Assembly (NCBI GenBank): GCA_050692555.1
Contig: JBOGVS010000011.1
Coordinates: 1 to 64,000 of the forward strand
Direction of reading: 5' to 3'
DNA: 64,000 bases
DNA from: DAITPV01 sp050692555
Lineage (GTDB): Bacteria > Actinomycetota > UBA4738 > CALAEC01
Each line of letters opens with the position of its first letter. Position 1 is the stretch's first letter. The position numbers and the translations under genes were made by a program. The notes beneath the pieces were generated by a model that did no database searches, was not told where the DNA came from, and saw only the letters and a program-made list of their open reading frames with translations. Shown in pieces: positions 51,170-59,044 of the stretch.

Positions 51170-52237
51170 TCAGGCGAACAGCCCGCGGCCGATCACCGTG
51201 GGGATGTCCAGGGCGGTGAGCAGGCCGGGCGGCGCCGCGACCACGGCGGGGATGGCGTTCACCAACCGCATGGCCGTGGCCTTCAGCCCCGCGGTGTTGT
51301 GGTCGCCGTCGGTGCCCAGGAGCTGGAGGTCCAGGGTGTAGTTGGGCTCCCCGGTGACCTTGACCCGGTAGCATCCCTGCCCCACGGGCTGGGGCCACTC
51401 GGGGGCCAGGTCGTCGCGAAGCCGGGTGACGTGCTCGAGCACCGTGACCGGGCGGCCATCCTTCATCCCTCGGACCTCGAACCGGAGGGCCGCCGCCGTT
51501 CCCTCCTCGATGGTCCCGGAGTCGATCTCGAACTTCTCCGGCGCCGGCCGCCGCTCGTACCACTCCTCTGTTCCGTCGAGCTCGATCCCCAGGCCCGCTG
51601 CCAGCCCCCGAACCACGCCGCCCCACGCCAGCGTGAGGATCCCCGGTTGGAGCAGCATGGGGATGTCAGCGACCGGCTTGCCGAATCCCATGATGTCGAA
51701 GATGACCATGGGCTGGTCGTAGGTGGCGTAGTTGAGGATCTCCATGCACCGGACCTCCTCGATCCGCTCGGAGATCCCCGTCAGCACCAGGGCCAGGGCG
51801 TCGTTGGCGAACCCGGGGTCGATGCCGTTGACCCACAGCGACGCACCACCCTCGGCCGCGGCGTCTCGTACCCCTTGCACCATGTCCGGAGGGGCCACCC
51901 CGTCGGGGAAGTGGAGGAGCACTGGGCTGCTGGACACCACGTTGATCCCGGCGCGGAGGAACCGCTTGAGGTCCTCGACCGCTTCGAACAGCCGGTCGTC
52001 GGCCATGGCCGTGTGCACGATGCAATCGGGACGGAGGGCCAGCAGAGCATCCGCGTCGTCCGAGGCCTTGATCCCCAGGTCGCGTCCCAGGCCGGCCAGC
52101 TCCCCCGCGTCCCGCCCCACCTTGTCGGGGTTGGACACCCACACCCCGATCAGCTCCAGTTCCGGCCGGGCGTCGATCCCGGCGATGGCGTGCCGGCCCA
52201 CGTGGCCGGTGCTCCACTCCACCACCCGGTACGTCAC
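51170..52237 (-). CDS. NAD(P)-binding dihydrodipicolinate-reductase-like dehydrogenase
   Basis: A 355-residue Rossmann protein: YRVVEWSTGHVGRHAIAGID at the N-terminus, then ELELIGVWVSNPDKVGRDAG. It belongs to the dapB-like/2,4-diaminopentanoate dehydrogenase-like group, whose actinobacterial members are mostly uncharacterised. GTG 52237 is preceded by GAGGAGG and removes 20 implausible residues. Last gene of the three-gene operon behind the operator at 54209, so a role in the steroid regulon is likely but undefined. Confidence 0.82.
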   Translation of the reverse strand: MTYRVVEWSTGHVGRHAIAGIDARPELELIGVWVSNPDKVGRDAGELAGLGRDLGIKASDDADALLALRPDCIVHTAMADDRLFEAVEDLKRFLRAGINVVSSSPVLLHFPDGVAPPDMVQGVRDAAAEGGASLWVNGIDPGFANDALALVLTGISERIEEVRCMEILNYATYDQPMVIFDIMGFGKPVADIPMLLQPGILTLAWGGVVRGLAAGLGIELDGTEEWYERRPAPEKFEIDSGTIEEGTAAALRFEVRGMKDGRPVTVLEHVTRLRDDLAPEWPQPVGQGCYRVKVTGEPNYTLDLQLLGTDGDHNTAGLKATAMRLVNAIPAVVAAPPGLLTALDIPTVIGRGLFA

Positions 52238-52247
52238 GCGGCCCTCC

Positions 52248-53036
52248 TCATAGGTCCGGGATCCCGATCTCCAGGGTGGGCGCCTCGGTCCCTCCATCGA
52301 CCTCCAGCACCTTCCCGGTGATGTACGCGCCGGCCGGTGAGGTGAGGAACAGCACGGCCGTGGCGATGTCCTCGGGCTCGCCGATCCGCTTCAGCGGCGT
52401 GGCCGCCTCCATCCGAGTGCGGAGCTCCTCTTCGGTGAGCACCAGCTCCAGCGCCGAGGTGGCCACCGACCCGACGGCGATGGCGTTCACCCTGATCCGG
52501 GGCGCGAGGTCCCGAGCCGCCAGCCTGGTGTAGTGGGCCAGCGCGGCCTTGGCCGTTCCGTAGCCCAGGTATCCGCGCCCGGTGACCCGGCCCATCACCG
52601 AGGAGATGTTCACCACCGCCCCCCCGTCGTTCTCCACCATGATCGGGGCCGCGGCCTGGGTGAGGGCGTGGGCGGTGCCCACGTTGAACCGGAAGGCCTG
52701 CTCCAGCGTCTTGGGTGAGGTGTCCATGAACGGGGCGGGCATCCACCCGCCCACGTTGTTGACCACAACATCGACCCGGCCGAACGCGTCCTTCGCCGTC
52801 TCCGCCAGTCCGGCCACCGCGTCGAGGTCGCTGAGGTCGGCGGGGACCACCACGGCCCGGCGACCGACCTCCTCCACCCGGTTGGCGACCTCCTTGAGCT
52901 GTTCCTCGGTGCGAGAGGAGATCACCACGTCCGCTCCGGCCTCGGCCAGGGCGATGGCGATGGCGGCGCCGATCCCCCGGCCCGCGCCGGTGATGACGGC
53001 GACTCGGTCGGTGAGCTGGAAGCGGTCGAGTATCAC
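52248..53036 (-). CDS. short-chain dehydrogenase/reductase
   Basis: A 262-residue classical SDR. VAVITGAGRGIGAAIAIALA, VVNNVGGWMPAPF (NNVG instead of NNAG), NISSVMG, and YGTAKAALAHY with the catalytic Tyr/Lys; C-terminal ITGKVLEVDGGTEAP. Probably oxidises or reduces a hydroxyl on a steroid or acyl-CoA intermediate. GTG 53036 is 4 nt after the flavoprotein stop. Middle gene of the operon behind operator 8. Confidence 0.87.
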   Translation of the reverse strand: MILDRFQLTDRVAVITGAGRGIGAAIAIALAEAGADVVISSRTEEQLKEVANRVEEVGRRAVVVPADLSDLDAVAGLAETAKDAFGRVDVVVNNVGGWMPAPFMDTSPKTLEQAFRFNVGTAHALTQAAAPIMVENDGGAVVNISSVMGRVTGRGYLGYGTAKAALAHYTRLAARDLAPRIRVNAIAVGSVATSALELVLTEEELRTRMEAATPLKRIGEPEDIATAVLFLTSPAGAYITGKVLEVDGGTEAPTLEIGIPDL

Positions 53037-53040
53037 GCGG

Positions 53041-54165
53041 CTAGGCCGCGACGGCCGCGGCTTCCCGGAACTTCGTGGTGCGGTGCACCGGGTCGGGGTC
53101 GAGCTTGGGGATCACGTGCTTGCCGAACAGCCGGATCGACTCCAGAGCCGCCTCGTGGGGCATGTCCACCGGCAGGCCGAACACGATCTGGTCGGCCCCG
53201 ATGCTCTCGTACTTCTTGACCTGCTCCAGGACCTCGTCGGGGTCCCCACACAGGAGGTACCCCTCCTGGATCCGGAACTCCACCTCTTCGGGGGTGGGGT
53301 CGGGGAGGAGGCTGGGCCAGTCGGGGATGCCGGGGGGCTTGGGGAAGGTGTCGTGGTACCGGAACACCAGGCTCTGGAGGAGCCCGGAACCCATGTCCGC
53401 GGCCACCTCGCGGGCCCGCCTGCCATCCTCCAGGCAGACCACGCTGTTGGTGATCATCACGTTGTCGTTCACGAAGTCGCCGATCGGCTCGGCTTCGGCG
53501 ATGGCGTTCTTGTACGCCGAGACCATGGGCTCCATCTGCTTCGCGGCGGAGAAGTTGAACCCCAGGACGCCGAGGCCGTTGCGGGCGGCCTTCTCGTACG
53601 TCGGGGGGTTCCCGGCGGCCTGCCAGATCGCCGGGTGGGGCTTCTTCCACGGCTTGGGGAGGACGTTCCGGGTGGGGACCGAGAACGACTTCCCCTCGAA
53701 GCTGTACTCGGTCTCCCGCCACATCCGGGGGAACTCCTTCAGGACCTCGTCGAACATCGGCTTGGTGTCGTCGGTGGAGGGGATCCCGAACCCGGTGACC
53801 TCCAGGCTCCCCGCACCCCGGCCCACGCCGAACTCGTACCGGCCGTCCGACAGGTGGTCGAGGAGGGCCGCCCGCTCGGCCACCCGGACGGGGTGGTTCA
53901 CCGGCGGGGAGATGTTGAAGATCGCCGAGCCCAGGTGGATCCGCTCGGTGGCCGCCGCCAGGTAGCCCAGGAACACCTCGGACGCCGACAGGTGGGAGTA
54001 CTCCTCCAGGAAGTGGTGCTCGGACACCCACACGTACTTGAACCCGGCCCTGTCGGCCTCCTTGGCCAGGGCGACGTCCTCGAGCAGCGTGGTGTGCTCA
54101 TAGTCCGGGTCCTGCTGGAGCCGGCGCCGAGGTACGTGACCCTGGAGGAAGATGCCGAACTCCAC
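53041..54165 (-). CDS. luciferase-like flavin monooxygenase/oxidoreductase
   Basis: A 374-residue LLM-family protein of the bacterial-luciferase alpha-like type: FGIFLQGHVPRRRLQQDPDY, KYVWVSEHHFLEEYSHLSAS, YEFGVGRGAGSLEVTGFGIP. FMNH2- or F420H2-dependent; substrate unknown. GTG 54165 follows GAAGGGAG. A perfect KstR-type box lies 43 nt upstream, making it the third LLM protein placed in this regulon. Confidence 0.86.
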   Translation of the reverse strand: MEFGIFLQGHVPRRRLQQDPDYEHTTLLEDVALAKEADRAGFKYVWVSEHHFLEEYSHLSASEVFLGYLAAATERIHLGSAIFNISPPVNHPVRVAERAALLDHLSDGRYEFGVGRGAGSLEVTGFGIPSTDDTKPMFDEVLKEFPRMWRETEYSFEGKSFSVPTRNVLPKPWKKPHPAIWQAAGNPPTYEKAARNGLGVLGFNFSAAKQMEPMVSAYKNAIAEAEPIGDFVNDNVMITNSVVCLEDGRRAREVAADMGSGLLQSLVFRYHDTFPKPPGIPDWPSLLPDPTPEEVEFRIQEGYLLCGDPDEVLEQVKKYESIGADQIVFGLPVDMPHEAALESIRLFGKHVIPKLDPDPVHRTTKFREAAAVAA

Positions 54166-54208
54166 GTGGCTCCCTTCGGATGGCTCGGAACGGTGCCAGC
54201 AGACTCTA

Positions 54209-54222
54209 TAGAACGTGTTTCA
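54209..54222. promoter_or_regulatory. KstR-type operator 8 (flavoprotein - SDR - reductase operon)
   Basis: TAGAACGTGTTTCA fits TNNAACNNGTTNNA at every fixed position. On the minus strand it is followed by TATAGAGT, a plausible -10 in the same register as the other boxes. Drives the leftward operon starting at 54165. Confidence 0.83.
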
Positions 54223-54284
54223 GTTTTTCAAGCCCGGCCCCCGAGGCGAGCGAGGTGTGGGCCCACCTGGACTGACCGAGCGGC

Positions 54285-55064
54285 CTAGGGGTGCTGGTTG
54301 CTCACCGAGACGATCTCCCCGGTCATGTACGAGGAGTAGTCGCTGGCCAGGAACACGATCACGTTGGCCACCTCCCACGGCTCGGCGGCTCGGCCGAACG
54401 CTTCCCTGGTGACCAGCGCCTCCAGCACCTCCTCGTCCATCACCTTCTTCAGGAACGGGTGCATGGCCAGGCTGGGGGCCACGGCGTTGACCCGGACGCC
54501 CGCGGAGGCGGCCTCGATCGCCGCCGTCCGGGTGATGGCCATGATCCCCGCCTTGGCCGCGGCGTAGTGGGCCTGGCCCTCCTGGGCCCGCCAGCCGAGG
54601 ACGGACGAGACGTTCACGATCACTCCGGACCGCCGAGGCAGCATGTGCCGGAGCGCCGCCCGGGTGCACCGGAGCGTCCCGGTCAGGGACACGTCGATCA
54701 CCGCGTTCCACTGGTCGTCGGTCATGTCCACGATGGTGGCGGTCCCGCCCAGCCCGGCGTTGTTGACCGCAACGTCGAGCGATCCGAACTCGGCGACGGC
54801 CGCGTCGAACAGCCGCTGGACGTCCTCCTCCACGGTGACGTCGCATCGAACGGCCACGGGCATCGCGCCGGAGATGTCCTTGAGCTGGCCGGCCGCCTCC
54901 GCCAGCCGGCGCTCGTGGATGTCGCCGATGGCCAGCCGGGCACCCTCCTCCGCGGCCCGGCGGGCCGTGGCGAACCCGATCCCGGCGCCGGCCGCCGCGG
55001 TCACCAGGACCGACTTGCCCTCCAGCAGGTTGTGCGCGCTGGGGTACGGAGGGAGCTCAGTCAC
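54285..55064 (-). CDS. ipdF: IpdF-like short-chain dehydrogenase (steroid C/D-ring)
   Basis: A 259-residue SDR. LLEGKSVLVTAAAGAGIGFA has the unusual TAAAG cofactor loop; SSVLGWRAQEGQAHYAAAKA carries the catalytic Tyr/Lys; the end FLASDYSSYMTGEIVSVSNQ is almost what I recall for Rv3559c (IpdF). IpdF oxidises a hydroxy-indane (HIP-CoA) intermediate. GTG 55064 overlaps the upstream dehydrogenase by 8 nt. In M. tuberculosis fadE30 (Rv3560c) is its neighbour, and here too a dehydrogenase pair precedes it. No KstR box was found for this operon. Confidence 0.87.
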   Translation of the reverse strand: MTELPPYPSAHNLLEGKSVLVTAAAGAGIGFATARRAAEEGARLAIGDIHERRLAEAAGQLKDISGAMPVAVRCDVTVEEDVQRLFDAAVAEFGSLDVAVNNAGLGGTATIVDMTDDQWNAVIDVSLTGTLRCTRAALRHMLPRRSGVIVNVSSVLGWRAQEGQAHYAAAKAGIMAITRTAAIEAASAGVRVNAVAPSLAMHPFLKKVMDEEVLEALVTREAFGRAAEPWEVANVIVFLASDYSSYMTGEIVSVSNQHP

Positions 55065-56076
55065 GGGCGGCGTCCTCCCGGAGGCGAGCGGCCACCGCCG
55101 CCCGGTGCTCCGCGGGGGTCCCGAACGCGAACTCCAGGGCCTTCCCCCGCTTCAGCCACAGGTGGAGGTCGTGCTCCCAGGTGAACCCGATCCCCCCGTG
55201 ACACTGGAGCGCCTCGGTGCCGGCGAAGGCCGCCACGTCGGAGGCATGGGCCTTGGCCACGGCGGCGGCGATGTGCCGATCGGGAGAGGACCGGGCCAGG
55301 GCGTACGCCGCCCACCACGCCGCCGACCGAGACGACTCGAGGAGGACGTACACGGATGCCAGCTTGTGCTGGACGGCCTGGAACGAGCCCACCGGGCGAC
55401 CGAATTGGTGGCGGTCCTTCACGTGGGCCACGGACATGTCGAGCATCCGGATCGCGATCCCGTTCAGCACTGCCGCAGTTGCTGCCGCCCCTCGGGCAAG
55501 GCCTTCCGCATCCGCCGTGCTTCGGCCGACCATCCGGGTGGAGGTCGACGTGGTCGCCTCCACCGAGAAGAGCCGGCGAGAGCGGTCCTCGGCCGTTACG
55601 GCTCGATATCGGAACTCGCCGCTGGGCACCGCGTGCAACTCGCTCTTTCGCTCGACGATCAAGAGATCGGCGATGTCGGCGTCGACGACGACGGGCGCAT
55701 CGTGAAGCTGCACGCCGACCACTGCCTCGCCTCGGGCGATCCTCGGAAGCCACTCCTGGCGCTGCGCTTCGGTGCCGGCCTCCGCGATGAGCGGAGAGGC
55801 AACTGCCACCGTCTCCACCAGCGGCTCGGGGAGGGCGGCCCGGCCGGCCTCCTCCAGGACCAGAGCCAGGTCCACCTCGTCACCCCCCGCGCCCCCGTGC
55901 TCCTCGGGGACGGTGAGCCCCAGGAGTCCCACGTCGGCCAGGGTTCGCCACACCGCGGGGTCCCGCGGCTTGCGGTCCCACAGCTCGCGCAGCCTGGTGG
56001 GCGGCGACTCCTTCTCGAACAGGTCCCGGGCCATATCCCGGAGCGCGTACTGCTCGGGCGAGAAGTCGAAGTCCAT
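55057..56076 (-). CDS. acyl-CoA dehydrogenase (FadE type, short subunit)
   Basis: A 339-residue dehydrogenase. FDFSPEQYALRDMARDLFEK, SVAHVKDRHQFGRPVGSFQA and ALQCHGGIGFTWEHDLHLWL. The middle region (80-170), usually the FAD-contacting beta domain, is shorter and divergent: the usual S/T-GS-D-L loop is not seen. It may therefore be the non-FAD partner of a heteromeric pair with the next gene upstream. Separated from that gene by 2 nt. Confidence 0.85.
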   Translation of the reverse strand: MDFDFSPEQYALRDMARDLFEKESPPTRLRELWDRKPRDPAVWRTLADVGLLGLTVPEEHGGAGGDEVDLALVLEEAGRAALPEPLVETVAVASPLIAEAGTEAQRQEWLPRIARGEAVVGVQLHDAPVVVDADIADLLIVERKSELHAVPSGEFRYRAVTAEDRSRRLFSVEATTSTSTRMVGRSTADAEGLARGAAATAAVLNGIAIRMLDMSVAHVKDRHQFGRPVGSFQAVQHKLASVYVLLESSRSAAWWAAYALARSSPDRHIAAAVAKAHASDVAAFAGTEALQCHGGIGFTWEHDLHLWLKRGKALEFAFGTPAEHRAAVAARLREDAARD

Positions 56077-56078
56077 CG

Positions 56079-57236
56079 CTAGCCCCGCGGAAGCCCCAGG
56101 ACCCGCTCGGCCACGATGTTCCGCTGGATCTCGCTGGTCCCCGCGTAGATCGTGGCCGCCCGGGCGAACCAGTACCGGGAGTTCCAGCCCGCCTGATCGG
56201 CCACCGGCGCGTCGGAGAGCGTCTCGCCGTACGGCCCCAGCACGTCGCGGCCGGTCTCATACAGGTCTCGCTCCAGCTCCGACCACAGCAGCTTGGTGAC
56301 GCTGGCCTCCGAGCCGAGGGACTCCCCGCTGGCCAGCCGGGTCAGAGTCCGGAGCGTGTAGGCCCGGTACGCCTCGGCCCGCACGAACAGCTTGGCCAGA
56401 GCGTCGCTCGTCACCGGGTCCTGATCCAGGCCCCGGGTCCGGGCCACGGCGGCAAGCTCCCGGACCTCGCGGAGATACGCGGCTGCCGGCGCGGCCGGAG
56501 AGTCGCGCTCGAACCCCAGGATGGCCAGGGCCACGGCCCAGCCGCCGTCCACCTCGCCGATCACGTTCTCGTGCGGGACCCGAACCCCGGTGAAGAACAC
56601 CTGGGCGAACCCCGCGTGGCCGTCGATCTGGATGATGGGCCGGGCTTCGACACCGTCGGAGCGCATGTCGATGCCCAGCACGGTGATCCCACGGTGACGC
56701 TCGGCGTCCGGGTCGGTTCGGACCAGGGCGAAGATCGAGTCGGCGAACGGACCGTACGACGTCCAGATCTTCTGTCCGTCGACCACCCAGTCGTCTCCGT
56801 CGCGAACGGCCTTGCACCGGAGCCCGGCCAGGTCGCTTCCGGCCTCGGGCTCCGAGAACCCTTGCGACCAGATCACGTCGGCCGACAGGATCCCCGGCAG
56901 CCACCGGCTCCGCTGCTCGTCGGTGCCGTGAGCCATCAGCGCCGGGCCGAGGAGGTTGTGGCCGACCACGGTGATCCGTTCGGGGCCACCGGCAAGGAGG
57001 TACTCCTCCTCGAAGATCGCCTGGTGGACCACGTCCAGGCCTCGGCCGCCGTACTCCTCGGGCCAGCGGATGGCCCCGTATCCGGCGGAGGCCAGCGTTC
57101 GCTCCCACGCGCGATGCGCGTCGAACCCCTCACGGGTCCCCGTCGACGGCAGGGGCTCCTTAGGCACGTCGGCCCGGAGCCACTCGCGCACCTCGTCGCG
57201 AAACGACTCCTGTTCGGGTGAGAGGTCGAGGTCCAT
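56079..57236 (-). CDS. acyl-CoA dehydrogenase, FadE30-like
   Basis: A 385-residue dehydrogenase. VIWSQGFSEPEAGSDLAGLR, WVVDGQKIWTSYGPFADSIF, SVTKLLWSELERDLYETGRD and IYAGTSEIQRNIVAERVLGL. The length equals my memory of FadE30, which works next to IpdF in steroid C/D-ring (HIP) catabolism, but other FadE paralogues are similarly close. First gene of a three-gene operon with the short FadE and IpdF-like gene. The upstream 60 nt contain neither a KstR nor a KstR2 (ANCAAGNNCTTGNT) motif. Confidence 0.86.
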   Translation of the reverse strand: MDLDLSPEQESFRDEVREWLRADVPKEPLPSTGTREGFDAHRAWERTLASAGYGAIRWPEEYGGRGLDVVHQAIFEEEYLLAGGPERITVVGHNLLGPALMAHGTDEQRSRWLPGILSADVIWSQGFSEPEAGSDLAGLRCKAVRDGDDWVVDGQKIWTSYGPFADSIFALVRTDPDAERHRGITVLGIDMRSDGVEARPIIQIDGHAGFAQVFFTGVRVPHENVIGEVDGGWAVALAILGFERDSPAAPAAAYLREVRELAAVARTRGLDQDPVTSDALAKLFVRAEAYRAYTLRTLTRLASGESLGSEASVTKLLWSELERDLYETGRDVLGPYGETLSDAPVADQAGWNSRYWFARAATIYAGTSEIQRNIVAERVLGLPRG

Positions 57237-57296
57237 CGGCAGCGGAAGCCTACCTCGTCATTCGGCCCGGGCTAAGATCGGAGCGGTGGTTCGCGG

Positions 57297-57719
57297 ATGT
57301 GCAACCGAATCTACCTTTGCCTCGACTGCCGTTGGCCCATCTGCTTCCCGTTCGGCCAGAAGATGCACATCGGTACCGGCTGGTACTGCTGGAAAGAACA
57401 CCGCGCGGATGAAGATGAAGGGTTACCGGACGTCCCACTTCCCTTTGAGGCCATCACGGATGCCGAGCGTTTCTCCGAGCTCGTGGAGGAAGGCCTTGGC
57501 TTCTACAAAGCGTGGAAGAAGGACGACAAGCAGCGCAAGGTCTTCAATGTCATGCGGAGGAACCTGCGCCAGAGGCGCACGGATGTGGTTCACGAATTCC
57601 TGAGGCGCATCCACCGTGACGACAAGGTCGGGACGTTCCTGAGGCGATTCACCGCAACGGAGGAATGGCGCGGCTGGGCCCGGCGGGCGATACGGAAGCC
57701 GAAGCTTCGCCAAGCGTAG
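57297..57719 (+). CDS. hypothetical protein with N-terminal cysteine cluster
   Basis: A 140-residue protein I do not recognise. The N-terminus has CNRIYLCLDCRWPIC then HIGTGWYCWKEH, a Cys/His arrangement that could bind zinc. The rest is charged and helical (KAWKKDDKQRKVFNVMRRNL, RRIHRDDKVGTFLRRFT). Base composition is visibly less GC-rich than the neighbours and codon choice is looser, so horizontal origin is possible. GGAG lies 14-17 nt before the ATG, a poor ribosome site. Alternative: not expressed. Confidence 0.55.
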   Translation: MCNRIYLCLDCRWPICFPFGQKMHIGTGWYCWKEHRADEDEGLPDVPLPFEAITDAERFSELVEEGLGFYKAWKKDDKQRKVFNVMRRNLRQRRTDVVHEFLRRIHRDDKVGTFLRRFTATEEWRGWARRAIRKPKLRQA

Positions 57720-57813
57720 CGCTCCGTCCTCCGTGGCGCCGGGTCTCCCGACCTGCTGAGAAATCGTCCTCGGGGACGAGGGCCGGAGAACGTCGGGCCG
57801 CTATCGTTGCGTC

Positions 57814-59044
57814 GTGGAGCGGCACACCCTGTGGGATCGGCTTCGCCGCGTCAATCCCGTGGTCTGGGACGCCCTGTTGGCCGTTGCCGTCTTCCTGGCC
57901 AGCGTCCTCGCCGGATCCTCCTACTTCTCGGGCGAAGGCCGAGTGGAGATTCGCTTCTACGCAGGTGCAGAGCAGGACCCCGCGTTCCTCCTGTTATCCA
58001 GAGAAGGAGTGACGGCACATCTCGGCGAGGGCTGGCCGGCGCTGGCCCTTATCGCCGCGGCGTGTGCTCCCCTCGTGTGGCGTCGCCGAGCGCCGATCGG
58101 GACGCTGGTGCTCACCTCGATCGCGGCCGGTGCCTATCAGTTCTTTGGGTACCGGGACGGATTGGTGGGGTTCCCGCTCGTCGTCGCGGCATACACGGCG
58201 GCGGCGTACCGCGATCGGGTGCCGGTGCTCGTGGCGGCGCTTCCCGTCGCCCTGGCCGCGGCCCTGACCATCTTGCTGATCGGATTCGACGATCGAGGCC
58301 GGCTTGAGTCGGCCGCCATCCTGTTGATCCTGGTCGGGCTGCCGATGCTCTTCGGCCAGATCGCGTACAACCGACGGCGGCGCATCCAGCTAGACCTCGG
58401 GCGGGCGACCCGCGACGCCGTCGGCAGCGAGCGCGCCCGGATCGCCCGGGAGCTGCACGACGTGGTGGCTCACGCCATGGGGGTGATGGTGGTTCAGGCC
58501 GGGGCTGGCCGCGTCACCATCGACCGCGATCCCGCAGAAGCGGCGACCGCGTTCAAGCGGATCGAGGAAACGGGCCGCACCGGCCTCGCCGAGATGCGCC
58601 GGCTGGTCGGCATCCTGCAGAAGGAAGAGGAGGCCGCAGCCCTGGTCCCTCAGCCCGGGCTCGACCAGCTAGACGAGCTCCTGGAACGGATGCGGCAAAC
58701 AGGCCTACCCGTCGAGGCCGACATCGAGCCGGTGCCGGGATCACTGCCGCCGGGTGTCGACCTCACCGCCTATCGGGTAATCCAGGAGGCGCTGACGAAC
58801 GCCCTCAAGCACGGGGGAGGCGCGCGGGCTCGCCTCTTACTCCGCTTCGATGCCGAAGCACTCGACGTGCAGGTCTCCGACGACGGACGAGGGCCGCCGC
58901 CGGACGGCACGCGGATCCAGGGTCACGGCCTCATCGGGATGCGCGAGCGAGTGGCGTTGTTCGGGGGGACGTTGGAAACCGGAGAACGTCCGGGGCGGGG
59001 GCTTCGTGGTGAAGGCCCGGATCCCGCTGGCGGAACCGACGTGA
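57814..59044 (+). CDS. NarL-type sensor histidine kinase with apparent +1 frameshift near its 3' end
   Basis: Sensor kinase of the HisKA_3 class. Several N-terminal membrane helices (about 20-190) are followed by the H-box ERARIARELHDVVAHAMGVM and the ATPase N-box VIQEALTNALKHGG, then DDGRGPPPDGTRIQGHGLIG. In frame, the protein runs on into the next gene as one 627-residue ORF. However, the +1 frame after 58995 reads GGGFVVKARIPLAEPT and ends at TGA 59042-59044, the normal family ending. One extra G in GGGG 58992-58995 would explain it. GTG 57814 is the start. Confidence 0.82.

Noticed and set aside
54285..57296. KstR2 operator for the IpdF-like operon
   Set aside because: No ANCAAGNNCTTGNT-like sequence was found in the 60 nt before 57236 or in the other gaps examined.
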